This document shows, in pieces, positions 27,801-39,622 of a stretch of DNA of 64,000 bases; within the stretch, counting starts at the first letter, position 1; the number at the start of each line of letters is the position of its first letter. This stretch comes from Rufibacter tibetensis (GTDB lineage Bacteria; Bacteroidota; Bacteroidia; Cytophagales; Hymenobacteraceae). The DNA lies in contig NZ_CP012643.1 of the NCBI RefSeq assembly GCF_001310085.1, positions 2,835,501 through 2,899,500 of the forward strand. The letters run 5' to 3'. A program made the position numbers and the translations under genes. Below the pieces are notes generated by a model, which saw only the letters and a program-made list of their open reading frames with translations, ran no database searches and had not been told where the DNA came from.

Positions 27801-28688
27801 ATGTTCAAGGATTTAATCCTGGAAGGATGGACCGCTGACGAGCAGACAAACAAGATGTTGTTGGAACTGGTGAAAAACTACACCAAGCGCCGCAACATGA
27901 TTTCTGCCCGTTTCAAACGTGACCGCTTCACTTTAGAGGTAGGAGATGAATTACCAGCCGGTATCGTGCAGTTGGCCAAAGTATACATCGCTAAGAAGCG
28001 TAAGCTGAAAGTGGGTGATAAGATGGCGGGTCGTCACGGTAACAAGGGGGTAGTAGCGCGTATCGTTCGTGAGGAAGATATGCCATTCCTGGAAGACGGA
28101 ACACCAATGGACATCGTGTTGAACCCACTTGGGGTACCATCCAGGATGAACATCGGTCAGATCTACGAGACAGTACTTGGATGGGCTGGTTTGAAGTTAG
28201 GACGTACCTATGCGACGCCAATCTTTGACGGTGCTACTGAAGAGCAAGTTTCTGCTGAGTTGACCGAGGCTGGCTTGCCACGCTTTGGACGTTCTTATCT
28301 GTATGATGGTTTGAGTGGAGATCGTTTTGACCAACCAGTAACCGTAGGTGTGATTTACATGCTGAAACTGGGTCACTTGGTTGACGATAAGATGCACGCT
28401 CGTTCTATCGGACCATACTCGCTTATCACGCAGCAGCCATTGGGTGGTAAAGCCCAGTTTGGTGGTCAGCGTTTCGGTGAGATGGAGGTGTGGGCGTTGG
28501 AGGCCTTCGGTGCCGCTAACGTTCTGCAGGAAATCCTGACTGTGAAGTCTGACGACGTGATCGGCCGTGCGAAAGCATACGAAGCCATCGTGAAAGGTGA
28601 CGTGTTGCCGAAGCCAAATATCCCTGAGTCGTTCAACGTGTTAATTCACGAGCTCAGAGGCTTGGCCTTGGAGATTACGCTAGACTAA
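24816..28688 (+). CDS. rpoB: RNA polymerase beta subunit
   Basis: Encodes 1290 residues. The start is TTG at 24816-24818, reading [16 protein letters not shown]; no in-frame ATG lies nearby upstream, and homologues begin with this sequence. The beta subunit forms the catalytic pincer. The rifampicin region [20 protein letters not shown] then VSALGPGG has the wild-type Asp, His and Ser at the main resistance positions, predicting sensitivity. The C-terminal [20 protein letters not shown] block is complete. Bacteroidota beta is a little shorter than the E. coli protein (1342). It is followed by a hairpin and rpoC after 123 bases. Confidence 0.98.
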   Translation: MATNKKTERINFASIKSVIDYPDFLDVQLQSFQDFFQLETAAENRTEEGLFKVFAENFPISDSRENFVLEFVDYHVDPPKYSVDECIDRGLTYSVPLKAKLRLICNDTDNEDFETIEQEVFLGNIPYMTEKGSFVINGAERVIVSQLHRSPGVFFAQSKHTNGTKLYSARIIPFKGSWIEFATDVNNVMYAYIDRKKKFPVTTLLRAIGYGTDKDILDLFGLSEEVKADKKTLKGVVGRKLAARVLRTWTEDFVDEDTGEVVSIDRNEVLLERDSEVSENDLDIIIDSGVKSIILHRENVNIADYNIIYNTLQKDNSNSEQEAVEQIYRQLRNTEAPDVETARDIIQKLFFSDKRYDLGDVGRYRINKKLGLDKNWDAKVLTNEDIVLIVKYLIGLINSRAVVDDIDHLSNRRVRTVGEQLYAQFGVGLARMARTIKERMNVRDNEEFKPVDLINARTLSSVINSFFGTNQLSQFMDQTNPLAEITHKRRVSALGPGGLSRERAGFEVRDVHYTHYGRLCTIETPEGPNIGLISSLCVHARVNSMGFIETPYRNVVEGKVDVTHQVKYLTAEEEDTHHIAQANAIIDDNGNFINDKVKGRFEGDFPVVEPERYTYMDVAPNQIVSVAASLIPFLEHDDANRALMGSNMQRQAVPLVKPQAPIVGTGLELRAALDSRALVRAEGEGYVHFVDADKIIIRYDLSEEEKLVSFDAEFVTYDLIKFRRTNQDTCINLTPLVKKNERVTKGQALCEGYATNQGELALGRNLQVAFMPWQGYNFEDAIVISERVVRDDVFTSIHIEEFELEVRETKRGEEELTSEIPNVSEEAVRNLDENGIIRIGAEVREGDILIGKITPKGETDPTPEEKLLRAIFGDKAGDVKDASLKAPPSLNGVVIETKLFSRPKKDKNLRAKAKKEVEELKARYNSELKAVKNVMIEKLVTLLEGKTSQGVRHRFGDEILTKGAKFGKKNISEALFPDKNPYKDESNYAVPEEVNMFKDLILEGWTADEQTNKMLLELVKNYTKRRNMISARFKRDRFTLEVGDELPAGIVQLAKVYIAKKRKLKVGDKMAGRHGNKGVVARIVREEDMPFLEDGTPMDIVLNPLGVPSRMNIGQIYETVLGWAGLKLGRTYATPIFDGATEEQVSAELTEAGLPRFGRSYLYDGLSGDRFDQPVTVGVIYMLKLGHLVDDKMHARSIGPYSLITQQPLGGKAQFGGQRFGEMEVWALEAFGAANVLQEILTVKSDDVIGRAKAYEAIVKGDVLPKPNIPESFNVLIHELRGLALEITLD

Positions 28689-28702
28689 TAAGCTGTTTTA
28701 GT

Positions 28703-28749
28703 GGAGGTTTCAGGAAAAGAGGCTCAAAAGGCTCTATACTGAAATCTCC
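28703..28749 (+). other. Hairpin in the rpoB-rpoC intergenic region
   Basis: GGAGGTTTCAG (28703-28713) pairs with CTGAAATCTCC (28739-28749) with one G-T pair. Inside it GAGGCT and GGCTC-like segments can pair too. It lacks a long T-run (CTTTTAC follows), so it may be an RNA processing or stability site. Confidence 0.55.
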
Positions 28750-28811
28750 CTTTTACGCGTTAGTTAAGCCATTTAGTAAAAAGGAAATTTACATATCTAG
28801 CAACACATAAC

Positions 28812-31800
28812 ATGGCGTTAGCAAGAAATAAAAAATTAATCCAAGACTTCTCTAAAGTGACCATCTCTTTGGCTTCTCCAGAATCCATTCTGGAAAGATC
28901 AAACGGGGAGGTAACGAAACCTGAAACTATCAACTACAGAACTTACAAACCAGAGATGGGCGGTTTGTTCTGCGAGCGGATTTTCGGGCCAGTGAAGGAT
29001 TGGGAGTGCCACTGCGGTAAATACAAGAGAATCCGTTACAAAGGGATTATTTGTGACCGTTGCGGGGTTGAAGTAACTGAGAAAAAAGTGCGTCGCGAGC
29101 GCATGGGCCATATTGAACTAGTTGTACCAGTAGCACACATCTGGTATTTCAAGTCATTGCCAAACAAAATTGGTTATCTGTTAGGCTTACCAACCAAGAA
29201 GCTTGACCAGATCATCTATTATGAACGGTACGTAGTAATCCAGCCAGGTATCTTGGGTGAAGACGGCGTGAACATGCTGGACTTCTTAACCGAAGATGAG
29301 TACCTGGACATGATTGACAAGCTGCCACGTGAGAACCAAATGTTGGACAACCATGATCCAAACAAGTTCATCGCGAAGATGGGAGCTGAAGCTCTTCAGA
29401 TGTTATTGGAGCGCATTAACCTAGATGACCTTTCTTATGATCTGCGTTATTCAGCTGCCCATGAGACTTCTCAGCAGCGGAAAGCAGAAGCGTTGAAGCG
29501 TCTACGTGTAGTAGAGGCTTTCCGTGATGCCGCAACTCGTATTGAGAACAAGCCTGAGTGGATGGTAATCCGCATGGTGCCTGTAATTCCACCAGAATTG
29601 CGTCCGTTGGTTCCGTTGGATGGTGGTCGTTTCGCTACGTCTGACTTGAACGACTTATATCGTCGCGTTATCATCCGTAACAACCGTCTGAAGCGTCTGA
29701 TCGAGATCAAAGCACCAGAGGTAATCCTTCGTAACGAGAAGCGTATGCTTCAAGAGGCGGTTGACTCCCTGTTCGACAACTCACGTAAAGTGAACGCTGT
29801 TCGTGCAGAAGGTAACCGTGCCCTGAAATCACTTTCTGACATGCTGAAAGGTAAGCAAGGACGTTTCCGTCAGAACTTGCTTGGTAAGCGTGTGGATTAT
29901 TCAGGTCGTTCCGTAATTGTGGTAGGTCCAGAACTGAAACTGCACGAGTGCGGTCTGCCTAAGAACATGGCAGCTGAGCTTTTCAAACCATTCATCATCC
30001 GTAAGCTTATTGAGCGCGGGATCGTGAAGACGGTAAAGTCTGCGAAGAAAATCGTAGACAGAAAAGACCCGGTTGTATGGGATATTTTGGAAAACGTGCT
30101 GAAAGGACACCCAGTACTATTGAACCGTGCTCCTACGCTCCACAGATTAGGTATTCAGGCCTTCCAGCCGAAACTGATTGAAGGAAAAGCGATTCAGCTG
30201 CACCCATTAGTAACCACAGCATTCAACGCCGACTTTGACGGTGACCAGATGGCGGTACACGTTCCACTAGGACCGGCAGCTATCCTGGAAGCCTCTATGT
30301 TGATGTTGGCTTCGCATAACATCCTGAACCCTGCCAATGGTGCTCCAATTGCAGTACCTTCTCAGGACATGGTGTTGGGCTTATACTACGTAACCAAAGG
30401 CAAGCGCTCTACTGAGAATGAAAAAATTCAAGGGGAAGGCATGTCTTTCTACTCAGCCGAAGAAGTTATCATCGCCATCAATGAAGGCCAGCTTTCTAAG
30501 CATGCTTACATCAAGGTGCGGGTAAAAATACTGGATGAGAACAACCAATTAGTAACGAAGCTTATTGAGACCGTTGCTGGTAGAGTATTGTTCAACCAGT
30601 TCGTGCCAGAGGAAGTAGGGTATGTAGACGAACTTCTGTCTAAAAAGAAATTGCAGCAGATTATCTCCCGCGTGTTCAAAGTAACCGGTATGGCGAGAAC
30701 TGCTCAGTTCCTGGATGATATAAAAACTCTTGGGTTCCAGTCTGCCTACAAAGGCGGTCTATCCATGGGCTTGGGTGACATCGTGATCCCGAAAGAGAAA
30801 GACATCCTGGTAGGCCAAGCCAAAAAAGATGTAGATGCTGTTTGGGCTAACTACTCTATGGGTCTTATCACAGATAACGAGCGTTACAACCAAGTAATTG
30901 ATATCTGGACCCGTATCAACAATCAGATTACTGAGACGTTGATGTCCCGTCTGGAGAAAGACGACCAAGGCTTCAACTCCATCTTCATGATGATGCACTC
31001 AGGCGCTCGTGGTTCCAGAGAGCAGATCCGTCAGTTGGGTGGTATGCGGGGTCTGATGGCAAAACCGCAGAAGTCTTTACAAGGCTCAGTAGGGGAGATC
31101 ATTGAAAACCCAATTCTTTCCAACTTCAAAGAAGGTCTGGATGTAATTGAGTACTTCATCTCTACCCACGGTGCTCGTAAAGGTCTTGCGGATACAGCCT
31201 TGAAAACGGCGGATGCGGGTTACCTAACCCGTCGTTTAGTGGACGTTTCCCAAGATGTGATTGTAAACGAGTCTGACTGCGGTACTTTACGTGGACTTGA
31301 GGTAAGTGCTCTGAAAGACAACGAGGATATCGTGGAGTCTCTGTCTGAGCGTATCCTGGGTCGTGTAAACGTGCATGACATCATTGATCCGATTACCGGC
31401 GAATTGATCCATGAGTCAGGACGCGAAATCACCGAAGAAGTAGCCCGTTTCATTGAGAACACGGCTATTGAAAGCGTAGAGATTCGTTCTGTATTGACAT
31501 GTGAGACCAAGCGTGGTATTTGTGCGAAATGCTACGGCCGTAACCTTTCTACTGGCCGCATGGTGCAGAAAGGTGAGGCAGTTGGCGTAATCGCAGCACA
31601 ATCTATTGGTGAGCCAGGTACACAGTTGACACTTCGTACCTTCCACGTGGGTGGTACAGCGTCTAACATTGCCGTTGATGCCGCTATCCGTGCTAAGTTT
31701 GCCGGAGTGGTGGAGTTTGAAGATGTGAGAACAATTGAAACAGCCAATGCTGAAGGCGAACCTGTGAAAGTAGTAATGGGTCGTTCAGGTGAGGTGAAAA

Positions 31801-33128
31801 TTGTTGATCCAACTACAGGCAAGCTGTTAATCAGCAACCACGTTCCTTACGGTTCATTCCTGATTGTAGATGAAGGACAGACTGTAGCCAAAGGAGACGA
31901 GTTGTGTAACTGGGATCCCTATAATGCGGTTATCCTTTCTGAGTTTGACGGTACCATTGCTTACGAATCTATTGTGGAAGGTATCACCTTCCGTGAGGAG
32001 TCAGATGAGCAGACTGGTCATCGTGAGAAAGTGATCATCGAGACAAAAGATAAAACCAAGAACCCTGCCATTGTCATTAACCCCGTAAATGGTGAGCCTA
32101 AAACTTACAACATTCCAGTAGGTGCTCACTTAACTGTAGAAGATGGACAAAAAATCAAAGCAGGTCAGATCATCTCTAAGATCCCACGTGCTATTGGTAA
32201 GACCCGAGATATCACGGGTGGTCTGCCACGTGTTACGGAGCTGTTTGAGGCACGTAACCCGTCTAACCCAGCAGTAGTGAGTGAGATTGACGGTGTGGTT
32301 ACTTATGGTGGCGTGAAACGCGGAAACCGTGAGATCTACATTGAGTCTAAGGACGGTGTGAAGAAGAAGTACATGGTACCTCTTTCCAAGCACATCCTGG
32401 TTCAGGACAATGACTTTGTACGTGCCGGTGTTCCGTTGTCAGATGGTGCTATCACGCCAAACGATATCCTGAACATACAAGGGCCTGGTGCTGTGCAGGA
32501 ATACTTAGTGAACGAGATTCAGGAGGTATACCGCTTGCAGGGTGTGAAGATCAATGACAAGCACATTGAAGTAGTGGTTCGTCAGATGATGCAGAAAGTG
32601 AACGTGATCGATCCAGGTGATACCAGCTTCCTGGAGAACCAAACAGTTGATAAAGTAACGTTCATGGAAGAAAACGACATGATCATTGACATGAAAGTAG
32701 TGGAAGATGCAGGTGACTCAACTGCCATGAAACCAGGAATGATTGTGACGGCGCGTCGTCTACGTGATGAAAACTCAAGCTTGAAACGTCGTGATTTACG
32801 CATTGTAACGGTTCGTGATGCTCAACCAGCAGTGTCAAGACCAACCTTGCAAGGGATCACACAAGCTTCTTTGGGCACGCAAAGCTTTATCTCGGCAGCT
32901 TCCTTCCAGGAAACTACCAAAGTATTGAGCGAAGCAGCAATCAAAGGAAAGGCAGACGAATTACTGGGCTTGAAAGAGAACGTAATCGTGGGTCACTTAA
33001 TCCCGGCAGGTACCGGCTTACGCGAGTACTCAAAGATAATTGTTGGCTCAAAAGAGGAGTACGAATCTCTTACTGCGAGCAGACAGTCAGGCGTGAGAAC
33101 AAAACAAGGCGAACTGCAAGAGAAATAA
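28812..33128 (+). CDS. rpoC: RNA polymerase beta-prime subunit
   Basis: Encodes 1438 residues. The first zinc ribbon [13 protein letters not shown] then IICDRCG lies near 70-90. The catalytic magnesium loop NADFDGDQM is near 470-480, the second zinc site includes [11 protein letters not shown], and the trigger-loop region precedes it. It is complete to the C-terminus. It binds DNA and catalyses NMP addition with beta. The stop is one base from the next gene, so the DUF3467 gene is translated from the same mRNA. Confidence 0.99.
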   Translation: MALARNKKLIQDFSKVTISLASPESILERSNGEVTKPETINYRTYKPEMGGLFCERIFGPVKDWECHCGKYKRIRYKGIICDRCGVEVTEKKVRRERMGHIELVVPVAHIWYFKSLPNKIGYLLGLPTKKLDQIIYYERYVVIQPGILGEDGVNMLDFLTEDEYLDMIDKLPRENQMLDNHDPNKFIAKMGAEALQMLLERINLDDLSYDLRYSAAHETSQQRKAEALKRLRVVEAFRDAATRIENKPEWMVIRMVPVIPPELRPLVPLDGGRFATSDLNDLYRRVIIRNNRLKRLIEIKAPEVILRNEKRMLQEAVDSLFDNSRKVNAVRAEGNRALKSLSDMLKGKQGRFRQNLLGKRVDYSGRSVIVVGPELKLHECGLPKNMAAELFKPFIIRKLIERGIVKTVKSAKKIVDRKDPVVWDILENVLKGHPVLLNRAPTLHRLGIQAFQPKLIEGKAIQLHPLVTTAFNADFDGDQMAVHVPLGPAAILEASMLMLASHNILNPANGAPIAVPSQDMVLGLYYVTKGKRSTENEKIQGEGMSFYSAEEVIIAINEGQLSKHAYIKVRVKILDENNQLVTKLIETVAGRVLFNQFVPEEVGYVDELLSKKKLQQIISRVFKVTGMARTAQFLDDIKTLGFQSAYKGGLSMGLGDIVIPKEKDILVGQAKKDVDAVWANYSMGLITDNERYNQVIDIWTRINNQITETLMSRLEKDDQGFNSIFMMMHSGARGSREQIRQLGGMRGLMAKPQKSLQGSVGEIIENPILSNFKEGLDVIEYFISTHGARKGLADTALKTADAGYLTRRLVDVSQDVIVNESDCGTLRGLEVSALKDNEDIVESLSERILGRVNVHDIIDPITGELIHESGREITEEVARFIENTAIESVEIRSVLTCETKRGICAKCYGRNLSTGRMVQKGEAVGVIAAQSIGEPGTQLTLRTFHVGGTASNIAVDAAIRAKFAGVVEFEDVRTIETANAEGEPVKVVMGRSGEVKIVDPTTGKLLISNHVPYGSFLIVDEGQTVAKGDELCNWDPYNAVILSEFDGTIAYESIVEGITFREESDEQTGHREKVIIETKDKTKNPAIVINPVNGEPKTYNIPVGAHLTVEDGQKIKAGQIISKIPRAIGKTRDITGGLPRVTELFEARNPSNPAVVSEIDGVVTYGGVKRGNREIYIESKDGVKKKYMVPLSKHILVQDNDFVRAGVPLSDGAITPNDILNIQGPGAVQEYLVNEIQEVYRLQGVKINDKHIEVVVRQMMQKVNVIDPGDTSFLENQTVDKVTFMEENDMIIDMKVVEDAGDSTAMKPGMIVTARRLRDENSSLKRRDLRIVTVRDAQPAVSRPTLQGITQASLGTQSFISAASFQETTKVLSEAAIKGKADELLGLKENVIVGHLIPAGTGLREYSKIIVGSKEEYESLTASRQSGVRTKQGELQEK

Positions 33129-33129
33129 G

Positions 33130-33444
33130 ATGGCTTCTGCTGAACAACAAGGACAAATCAACATTGAGTTGACAGAGGAAATAGCCGAGGGCGAGTACGC
33201 AAACCTTGCCATGATCGCACATTCCCACAGTGAATTCGTGATTGATTTTATCCGCCTGATGCCAGGTATTCCAAAGGCAAAAGTAAAGTCAAGAGTGGTG
33301 ATTACTCCAGAGCATGCCAAACGTTTCTTGGCTGCTTTGGAGGAAAACATCCTAAAGTATGAGCAAAGTTTTGGGGCCATAAAGCAGACGCCGGAGGCCC
33401 CAAGCTTTCCGCTCAATTTTGGGGGAACAATTGGCGAAGCATAA
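33130..33444 (+). CDS. DUF3467 family protein
   Basis: Encodes 104 residues, no signal or membrane segment. The motif EGEYANLAMIAHSHSEFVID followed by FIRLMPG and KAKVKSRVVITPEHAKRF is the core of DUF3467. The family's biochemical role is not known. The ATG begins one base after the rpoC stop, which implies translational coupling to RNA polymerase synthesis. In Bacteroidota this place after rpoC appears conserved, suggesting a link with transcription, but that is inference. A new promoter follows before rpsL. Confidence 0.88.
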   Translation: MASAEQQGQINIELTEEIAEGEYANLAMIAHSHSEFVIDFIRLMPGIPKAKVKSRVVITPEHAKRFLAALEENILKYEQSFGAIKQTPEAPSFPLNFGGTIGEA

Positions 33445-33470
33445 GCCATTAATAATTAATGAATTAAAAC

Positions 33471-33502
33471 TTTGAATTTGCAAAGGAGATTTTATACCTT
33501 TG
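33471..33502 (+). promoter_or_regulatory. Promoter for the str operon
   Basis: TTTG (33471-33474) and TACCTTTG (33495-33502), 20 bases apart, precede rpsL and match the consensus. Confidence 0.8.
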
Positions 33503-33546
33503 CAAACCATTTTTTGAAGAGAGAAATCAGTTTAAAAAGTTAGTAA

Positions 33547-33963
33547 ATGCCTACTATACAACAATTAGTAAGAAAGGGAAGAGAAGCGCTAACATCAAAG
33601 TCTAAGTCTCCAGCTCTTGACTCATGCCCGCAAAGACGTGGCGTGTGCACACGCGTTTACACAACCACACCTAAAAAGCCAAACTCAGCAATGAGAAAAG
33701 TGGCTCGTGTGCGTTTGACAAACGGCAAAGAAGTCAATGCCTATATCCCGGGTGAAGGTCACAACCTGCAAGAGCACTCTATTGTGCTAATCAGAGGTGG
33801 TCGTGTGAAAGACTTACCAGGTGTAAGATATCACATTATCCGTGGTGCGTTAGACACTGCCGGTGTAAATGGTCGTCTACAGTCCCGTTCTAAATACGGA
33901 GCAAAACGTCCTAAGCCAGGTCAACCAGCAGCAGCTGCAGGTAAAGGCGGTAAGAAAAAATAA
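33547..33963 (+). CDS. rpsL: 30S ribosomal protein S12
   Basis: Encodes 138 residues, with a basic Ala/Gly/Lys tail beyond the E. coli length of 124. It lies at the decoding centre. Both lysines whose change gives streptomycin resistance are present, in TPKKPNSA and GRVKDLPGV, so the protein is of the sensitive type. First gene of the str operon, following a consensus promoter. Confidence 0.98.
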   Translation: MPTIQQLVRKGREALTSKSKSPALDSCPQRRGVCTRVYTTTPKKPNSAMRKVARVRLTNGKEVNAYIPGEGHNLQEHSIVLIRGGRVKDLPGVRYHIIRGALDTAGVNGRLQSRSKYGAKRPKPGQPAAAAGKGGKKK

Positions 33964-33976
33964 TTGAGTTAAGACA

Positions 33977-34444
33977 ATGAGAAAAGCGAAACCAAAGAAG
34001 AGAATTCTTCTTCCTGATCCAAAATACAAAGAAACTCTGGTTACCCGTTTTGTTAACTACCTGATGGTAGACGGTAAAAAGAGTGTGGCATACAAGATTT
34101 TCTACGATGCTTGCGATTTAGTTGAAAGAAGAACTAAAGAAAACGGGTTAGATACCTGGAAAAAAGCATTGAACAACATTATGCCAGGTGTAGAGGTGAA
34201 AAGCCGCCGTGTAGGTGGTGCTACTTTCCAGGTACCAACTGAGGTGCGCCCGGATAGAAAGATTTCTCTTGGTATCAAATGGATGATTTCTTACGCTCGC
34301 AAGAGAGGTGAGAAAACAATGATGGATAAATTGGCTGGTGAAATTATCGCCGCCGCCAAAGGAGAAGGTGCTGCTGTGAAGAAGAAAGATGATACTCACA
34401 GAATGGCAGAAGCCAACAAGGCATTCTCACATTTCAGATTCTAA
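33977..34444 (+). CDS. rpsG: 30S ribosomal protein S7
   Basis: Encodes 155 residues. It nucleates assembly of the 30S head and contacts E-site t[22 protein letters not shown] at the start and the [17 protein letters not shown] block are family-typical. It ends two bases before fusA, so EF-G synthesis is probably coupled. Confidence 0.98.
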   Translation: MRKAKPKKRILLPDPKYKETLVTRFVNYLMVDGKKSVAYKIFYDACDLVERRTKENGLDTWKKALNNIMPGVEVKSRRVGGATFQVPTEVRPDRKISLGIKWMISYARKRGEKTMMDKLAGEIIAAAKGEGAAVKKKDDTHRMAEANKAFSHFRF

Positions 34445-34446
34445 GA

Positions 34447-36546
34447 ATGGCTAGGGATTTAAAATTCACAAGAAACATAGGTATTGCCGCGCACATTGAT
34501 GCCGGTAAAACTACAACCACAGAGCGTATTCTTTACTATGCTGGTGTAAGCCACAAAATAGGAGAGGTACACGATGGGGCTGCCACCATGGACTGGATGG
34601 AGCAGGAGCAGGAAAGAGGTATTACCATTACTTCTGCTGCAACCACTGTAGGCTGGGAATACAGAGGTGATAAATACCACATCAACATTATTGATACACC
34701 AGGTCACGTTGACTTTACCGTTGAGGTAAACCGTTCCTTACGTGTATTAGATGGTTTAGTATTCTTGTTTAGCGCAGTTGATGGTGTTGAGCCACAGTCT
34801 GAGACTAACTGGAGGCTTGCTGATAACTACAAAGTAGCACGTATCGGTTTCGTTAACAAAATGGACCGTTCTGGCGCTGACTTCCTTGCTGTTTGTAAGC
34901 AAGTGAAAGAAATGCTGGGCAGCAACGCTGTTGCGCTTCAGTTACCAATTGGTGCTGAAGATGACTTCAAAGGAGTTGTTGACTTAGTAAACTTCAGAGG
35001 TATTGAATGGAATGAGCACGATAAAGGGATGACCTTTAGAGAAGTTCCAATTCCTGACGATATGTTGGAAGAGGCAACTGAATATCGCGAGAAGTTATTG
35101 GAAGCAGTAGCTGATTATGATGAGTCTTTGATGGAAAAATACTTCGATGATCCTGAAACGATCACTGAAGATGAAATCATGAACGCTCTTCGTAAAGCAA
35201 CTATTGACATGGCTATTGTGCCAATGCTTTGCGGTTCTTCTTTCAAAAATAAAGGTGTACAAACAATGCTTGACTATGTGATGGCATTGATTCCTTCACC
35301 TCTAGATAAGGATCACATTGTTGGTACTAACCCTGATACAGGCGAAGAGGTGACACGTAAGCCTAGCGAAAGCGAGCCATTTGCAGGCCTTGCTTTTAAA
35401 ATTGCTACTGACCCTTATGTAGGCCGTCTTTGCTTTGTGCGCGCCTATTCAGGAGTACTGGAGTCTGGTTCGTACGTGTACAATACTCGTTCAAACAACA
35501 AAGAGCGTATCTCCCGTATTTTCCAGATGCACGCTAACAAGCAGAACCAAATAGAGAGATTGGCAGCTGGTGACATTGGAGCGGTAGTAGGCTTTAAAGA
35601 CATCAAAACTGGTGATACCCTTTGCGACCAGAACGCTAAAATTGTACTGGAATCAATGGACTTCCCAGAGCCGGTAATTGGATACGCTATTGAGCCTAAA
35701 ACTCAGGCTGACTCTGATAAAATGGGTATGGCAATTGCCAAACTTATTGAAGAAGATCCAACCTTGCAGGTGAATACAGATGAAGAGACAGGCCAAACCA
35801 TCTTAAGAGGTATGGGCGAGCTTCACCTGGAAATCATCATCGACCGGATGAAGCGTGAGTTCAAGGTAGAATTGAACCAAGGTGCGCCTCAGGTTGCTTA
35901 CAAAGAAACTATCACGAAGCAAATTGAGCATCGTGAGGTTTACAAGAAGCAGTCAGGTGGTCGTGGTAAGTTCGCGGATATTGTATTCACGATGGGCCCG
36001 CGTGAAGATGGAAAAACTGGTCTCGAGTTTGAGAACGCCATTGTTGGTGGTGTGATCCCAAGAGAATTCATCCCTCCAGTTCAAAAAGGATTTGAAGAAG
36101 CAATGAAAAATGGTATTCTTGCTGGTTTCCCAGTAGATTCCATGAAAGTACGCTTATTCCACGGTTCTTTCCACGATGTTGACTCTGATGCATTATCATT
36201 TGAATTAGCGGCTCGTGCAGGTTTCAAAGAAGCAGGTAAGCAGTGTGCTCCTAAACTTCTTGAGCCAATCATGGCAGTAGACGTGGTAACTCCAGATGAG
36301 TACACAGGTCCGGTTACTGGTGACTTGAACAGAAGAAGAGGTATCATGAAAGGTATGGATACCAAAGGTACTTCTACTGTGGTAAAAGCTGATGTTCCAT
36401 TATCTGAGCTATTTGGTTACGTGACAGACTTACGTACCATTACTTCAGGAAGAGCAACTGCTTCTCTTACTTTCTCTCACTACGAGCAAGTACCGCAGAA
36501 CTTGGCAGATGGGATCATCGCAAAAATTAAAGGGACTTCGAAATAG
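34447..36546 (+). CDS. fusA: Translation elongation factor G
   Basis: Encodes 699 residues. The GTPase drives translocation and, with ribosome recycling factor, subunit splitting. G1 [10 protein letters not shown] is at 15-24, followed by the DTPGHVDF and NKMDR motifs; domains II to V follow with GRGKFADI and [12 protein letters not shown]-like segments (here [12 protein letters not shown]). Length is normal. It is followed by rpsJ after 10 bases. Confidence 0.99.
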   Translation: MARDLKFTRNIGIAAHIDAGKTTTTERILYYAGVSHKIGEVHDGAATMDWMEQEQERGITITSAATTVGWEYRGDKYHINIIDTPGHVDFTVEVNRSLRVLDGLVFLFSAVDGVEPQSETNWRLADNYKVARIGFVNKMDRSGADFLAVCKQVKEMLGSNAVALQLPIGAEDDFKGVVDLVNFRGIEWNEHDKGMTFREVPIPDDMLEEATEYREKLLEAVADYDESLMEKYFDDPETITEDEIMNALRKATIDMAIVPMLCGSSFKNKGVQTMLDYVMALIPSPLDKDHIVGTNPDTGEEVTRKPSESEPFAGLAFKIATDPYVGRLCFVRAYSGVLESGSYVYNTRSNNKERISRIFQMHANKQNQIERLAAGDIGAVVGFKDIKTGDTLCDQNAKIVLESMDFPEPVIGYAIEPKTQADSDKMGMAIAKLIEEDPTLQVNTDEETGQTILRGMGELHLEIIIDRMKREFKVELNQGAPQVAYKETITKQIEHREVYKKQSGGRGKFADIVFTMGPREDGKTGLEFENAIVGGVIPREFIPPVQKGFEEAMKNGILAGFPVDSMKVRLFHGSFHDVDSDALSFELAARAGFKEAGKQCAPKLLEPIMAVDVVTPDEYTGPVTGDLNRRRGIMKGMDTKGTSTVVKADVPLSELFGYVTDLRTITSGRATASLTFSHYEQVPQNLADGIIAKIKGTSK

Positions 36547-36556
36547 TTGAAATAGA

Positions 36557-36862
36557 ATGAATCAAAAGATCAGAATCAAACTGAAATCTTACGATCACAA
36601 TCTGGTTGATAAATCATCAGAGAAAATCGTGAAAGCGGTAAAAGCAACTGGTGCGATCGTGAGTGGTCCCATTCCTTTGCCTACTGAAAAAGATATCTTC
36701 ACTGTTTTGCGTTCACCACACGTGAACAAAAAAGCAAGAGAGCAATTCCAACTTTGTACTTACAAAAGACTAGTAGATATCTACTCTACTTCTTCTAAAA
36801 CAGTAGATGCGTTGATGAAGCTTGAACTACCAAGCGGCGTTGATGTAGAAATCAAAGTTTGA
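36557..36862 (+). CDS. rpsJ: 30S ribosomal protein S10
   Basis: Encodes 101 residues, including the [15 protein letters not shown] motif. S10 is part of the 30S head and also the NusE transcription factor. Here it closes the str operon: a strong terminator follows 9 bases after the stop, instead of the usual direct passage into rplC. Confidence 0.98.
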   Translation: MNQKIRIKLKSYDHNLVDKSSEKIVKAVKATGAIVSGPIPLPTEKDIFTVLRSPHVNKKAREQFQLCTYKRLVDIYSTSSKTVDALMKLELPSGVDVEIKV

Positions 36863-36871
36863 TAAACTATT

Positions 36872-36919
36872 TATGCATAAAAAAAGGGAGAGGGGAACCT
36901 CTCCCTTTTTTTATGCATA
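36872..36919 (+). terminator. Perfect 22-bp terminator after rpsJ
   Basis: Bases 36872-36893 are the exact reverse complement of 36898-36919, with loop GGAA. The stem has A7/T7 tracts and a GGGAGAGG top. It separates rpsJ from rplC. Confidence 0.93.
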
Positions 36920-37240
36920 TAGGGGAAATTGAAAATCTCAGAATTTGAAATCATCTAATTAATTAAAAAGCCAAATCTGTGCTTGGGGAGAAAAGGTGAT
37001 TCAAACCAATTTTAGAAAAAGAGGCTTGAAACAGAAATAAGCAAACAATAATAAAGAATTAGAAGTCAAGTAGAAGGAGATAAGGAGTGGAACAGGTTCT
37101 ATTAAAAAAATACATTAGTATCTGAAAACAAATAATTTAGGATAGCTTGTAAAATAAAAATTAAATATAGAACTTTGCACTCCCGAAAAATGGACCCATT
37201 TAACGGAGAAATAAATTCATTGTTTAAATAAAAAAGTAGA
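36920..37240 (+). promoter_or_regulatory. AT-rich leader of the S10 operon with promoter at 37147-37177
   Basis: About 320 bases without a gene. TTG (37147-37149) and GAACTTTG (37170-37177), 20 bases apart, form a near-consensus promoter about 65 bases before rplC. The same TTTGCACTCC string follows the box before tRNA-Trp. Nothing else is recognised in 36920-37140. Confidence 0.65.
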
Positions 37241-37861
37241 ATGCCTGGAATTATCGGTAAGAAAATCGGAATGACAAGCCTCTTCACTCCTGAAGGGAAG
37301 AGCGTGGCCTGTACTTTGATTCAAGCAGGACCATGCGTAGTAACTCAGGTTAAAACGCAGGAAACAGACGGCTATACAGCTGTTCAGCTTGGGTACGGAG
37401 AGAAGAAAGTGAAAAGAGTAAGCAAGGCGCTTGCCGGACACTTTGCAAAAGCCAATACCACTGCTAAGAAGAAATTAGTAGAGTTCAGATTGGATGATGT
37501 AGCTTCTTTCTCACTGGGAGACGAAGTAAATGTAAACTCATTTGCAGAAGGTGAGTTCGTTGATGTTGTAGGTACCTCAAAAGGTAAAGGTTTCCAAGGG
37601 GTTGTGAAACGTTACAACTTTGCTGGTGTGGGCGGTCAGACGCACGGTCAGCATAACAGAGCAAGACACCCTGGTTCAATTGGAGCCTGCTCATGGCCAT
37701 CCAGAGTATTCAAAGGAATGCGTATGGCTGGAAGAATGGGTGGAGACCGTGTAAAGGTTCAGAACTTACGCGTATTACGCATTTTGCCAGAGCAAAATTT
37801 ACTAGTAGTTAGCGGTTCTATCCCAGGTGCTAAAAATTCATTTATTGTAGTTGAGAAATAA
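37241..37861 (+). CDS. rplC: 50S ribosomal protein L3
   Basis: Encodes 206 residues. [15 protein letters not shown] at the start and [20 protein letters not shown] then RHPGSIG near 115-145 are L3 signatures. It binds near the peptidyl transferase centre and starts 50S assembly. It is first of the S10 operon here, after its own promoter. Confidence 0.98.
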   Translation: MPGIIGKKIGMTSLFTPEGKSVACTLIQAGPCVVTQVKTQETDGYTAVQLGYGEKKVKRVSKALAGHFAKANTTAKKKLVEFRLDDVASFSLGDEVNVNSFAEGEFVDVVGTSKGKGFQGVVKRYNFAGVGGQTHGQHNRARHPGSIGACSWPSRVFKGMRMAGRMGGDRVKVQNLRVLRILPEQNLLVVSGSIPGAKNSFIVVEK

Positions 37862-37862
37862 G

Positions 37863-38495
37863 ATGGAGCTATCAGTATTAAATAGTAAAGGGGAAGATAC
37901 TGGAAGAAAAGTAACTCTTCCAGAGTCTGTATTTGGCGTAGAGCCAAATGAGCATGCCATGTACCTGGATGTTAAACAGTATTTAGCGAACCAGCGTCAA
38001 GGAACCCACAAATCAAAAGAACGTGCTGAGGTTGCTGGTTCAACCAAAAAGATCAAGCGTCAAAAAGGAACTGGTGGAGCAAGAGCTGGTTCTATGAAAT
38101 CACCAGTATTTAAAGGTGGTGGACGTGTTTTTGGGCCAAGACCAAGAAACTATAGCTTCAAATTGAATAAAAAATTGAAGTCTTTAGCAAGACTTTCAGC
38201 TCTTTCTCAATTGGCAAAAGATGAGCGTCTGGTGTTAGTAGATAACATCACCATTGATACTCCAAAAACAAAGAGCTTTGCTGCAATTTTGCAGAGCCTT
38301 AAAGTAGGAGAAAGAAAAACGTTGATCGTTACCAAAGAAGCTAATGCTAACGTGGTTCTGTCAAGCAGAAACCTGGCTAACGTAAAAGTTTCTACTCCTG
38401 GTGCTCTTACTACTTATGATTTGTTGAACGCCAACAAGGTAGTTTGTTTAGAGGAATCTCTTTCTGTTTTTGAGGAAATTTACACATCGAAATAA
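37863..38495 (+). CDS. rplD: 50S ribosomal protein L4
   Basis: Encodes 210 residues from ATG 37863 ([17 protein letters not shown]), one base after the rplC stop; a TTG 12 bases earlier is less likely. The extended loop reaching the exit tunnel is seen as [19 protein letters not shown]. In enterobacteria L4 controls the S10 operon, but no L4 leader is recognisable here. Its stop overlaps the rplW start by one base. Confidence 0.97.
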   Translation: MELSVLNSKGEDTGRKVTLPESVFGVEPNEHAMYLDVKQYLANQRQGTHKSKERAEVAGSTKKIKRQKGTGGARAGSMKSPVFKGGGRVFGPRPRNYSFKLNKKLKSLARLSALSQLAKDERLVLVDNITIDTPKTKSFAAILQSLKVGERKTLIVTKEANANVVLSSRNLANVKVSTPGALTTYDLLNANKVVCLEESLSVFEEIYTSK

Positions 38496-38782
38496 TGAGT
38501 ATCTTAAAAAGACCATTATTGACTGAGAAGCTGACTGCCATGAATGAGGCAGGCAAATATGCTTTTGAGGTTGATAGAAAAGCCAATAAGATTGAGATCA
38601 AGAAAGCGATCCAGTCACGTTACGGTGTAACGGTAGAGAAAATCTCTACCATGAGAACCCAAGGAAAATTGAAGTCTCGTAACACTAAATCAGGTGTTGT
38701 AACCGGGCGTACAGTATCCTCTAAGAAGGCGATTGTTACTTTGAAAGCAGGGGAAGTAATCGATTTCTATAGCGGAATATAA
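38495..38782 (+). CDS. rplW: 50S ribosomal protein L23
   Basis: Encodes 95 residues; ATG overlaps the rplD stop (TAATG). It lies at the exit-tunnel rim where trigger factor and SRP dock. RPLLTEKLTAMNE and FEVDRKANKIEIKKAI are typical. Confidence 0.97.
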   Translation: MSILKRPLLTEKLTAMNEAGKYAFEVDRKANKIEIKKAIQSRYGVTVEKISTMRTQGKLKSRNTKSGVVTGRTVSSKKAIVTLKAGEVIDFYSGI

Positions 38783-38794
38783 GCAATTAAGAGA

Positions 38795-39619
38795 ATGGCA
38801 TTAAAAAAACTAAGACCGACAACACCAGGTCAAAGATTTAGAATTGCGCCTGCCTTCACTGAAATCACGAAGAGCGAGCCTGAGAAATCTTTGTTGGCAT
38901 CCATAAAAAAATCTGGTGGACGTAACAATTCAGGAAGAATGACCATGCGCTATACAGGCGGTGGTCACAAGAAAAGATTCCGTATAATCGATTTCAAAAG
39001 AACGAAATACGGAGTGCCTGCAACTGTAAAAGCGATTGAGTACGATCCGAACAGAACAGCGCGTATCGCCCTGTTGTACTACGCGGATGGTGAGAAAGCT
39101 TATATCATTGCTCCAGCTGGTTTGGCAGTGGATGCAACCGTAGTATCTGGCCCAGGAGTAGCTCCAGAAGTAGGTAACGCGTTACCACTTTCTGATATTC
39201 CACTGGGTACTATTGTACACAACATCGAATTAGCTCCTGGTCAAGGTGCTGTACTGGCAAGAAGCGCAGGTTCTTATGCGCAGCTGGTAGCCCGTGAAGG
39301 CCGTTACGCAACTTTGAAATTACCTTCTGGTGAGATGAGAATGGTTCTGGTAAACTGTATGGCTACCGTAGGAACTGTTTCTAACGCAGACCATATGAAC
39401 GTGAAGCTTGGTAAAGCTGGACGTAGCAGATGGATGGGTATCAGACCAAGAGTAAGAGGTGTTGCCATGAACCCTGTAGATCACCCAATGGGCGGTGGTG
39501 AAGGTAAGTCATCTGGAGGTCACCCAAGATCACGTAATGGTCTTTACGCGAAAGGTCAGAAGACTAGAAACAAAAATAAATTCTCTGAGAACCTGATTGT
39601 TAATAGAAGGAAAAAATAA
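38795..39619 (+). CDS. rplB: 50S ribosomal protein L2
   Basis: Encodes 274 residues. It joins the subunits and supports the peptidyl transferase centre. The conserved segment [19 protein letters not shown] carries the essential histidine near residue 230. Length is normal. rpsS follows after 3 bases. Confidence 0.99.
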   Translation: MALKKLRPTTPGQRFRIAPAFTEITKSEPEKSLLASIKKSGGRNNSGRMTMRYTGGGHKKRFRIIDFKRTKYGVPATVKAIEYDPNRTARIALLYYADGEKAYIIAPAGLAVDATVVSGPGVAPEVGNALPLSDIPLGTIVHNIELAPGQGAVLARSAGSYAQLVAREGRYATLKLPSGEMRMVLVNCMATVGTVSNADHMNVKLGKAGRSRWMGIRPRVRGVAMNPVDHPMGGGEGKSSGGHPRSRNGLYAKGQKTRNKNKFSENLIVNRRKK

Positions 39620-39622
39620 GTA

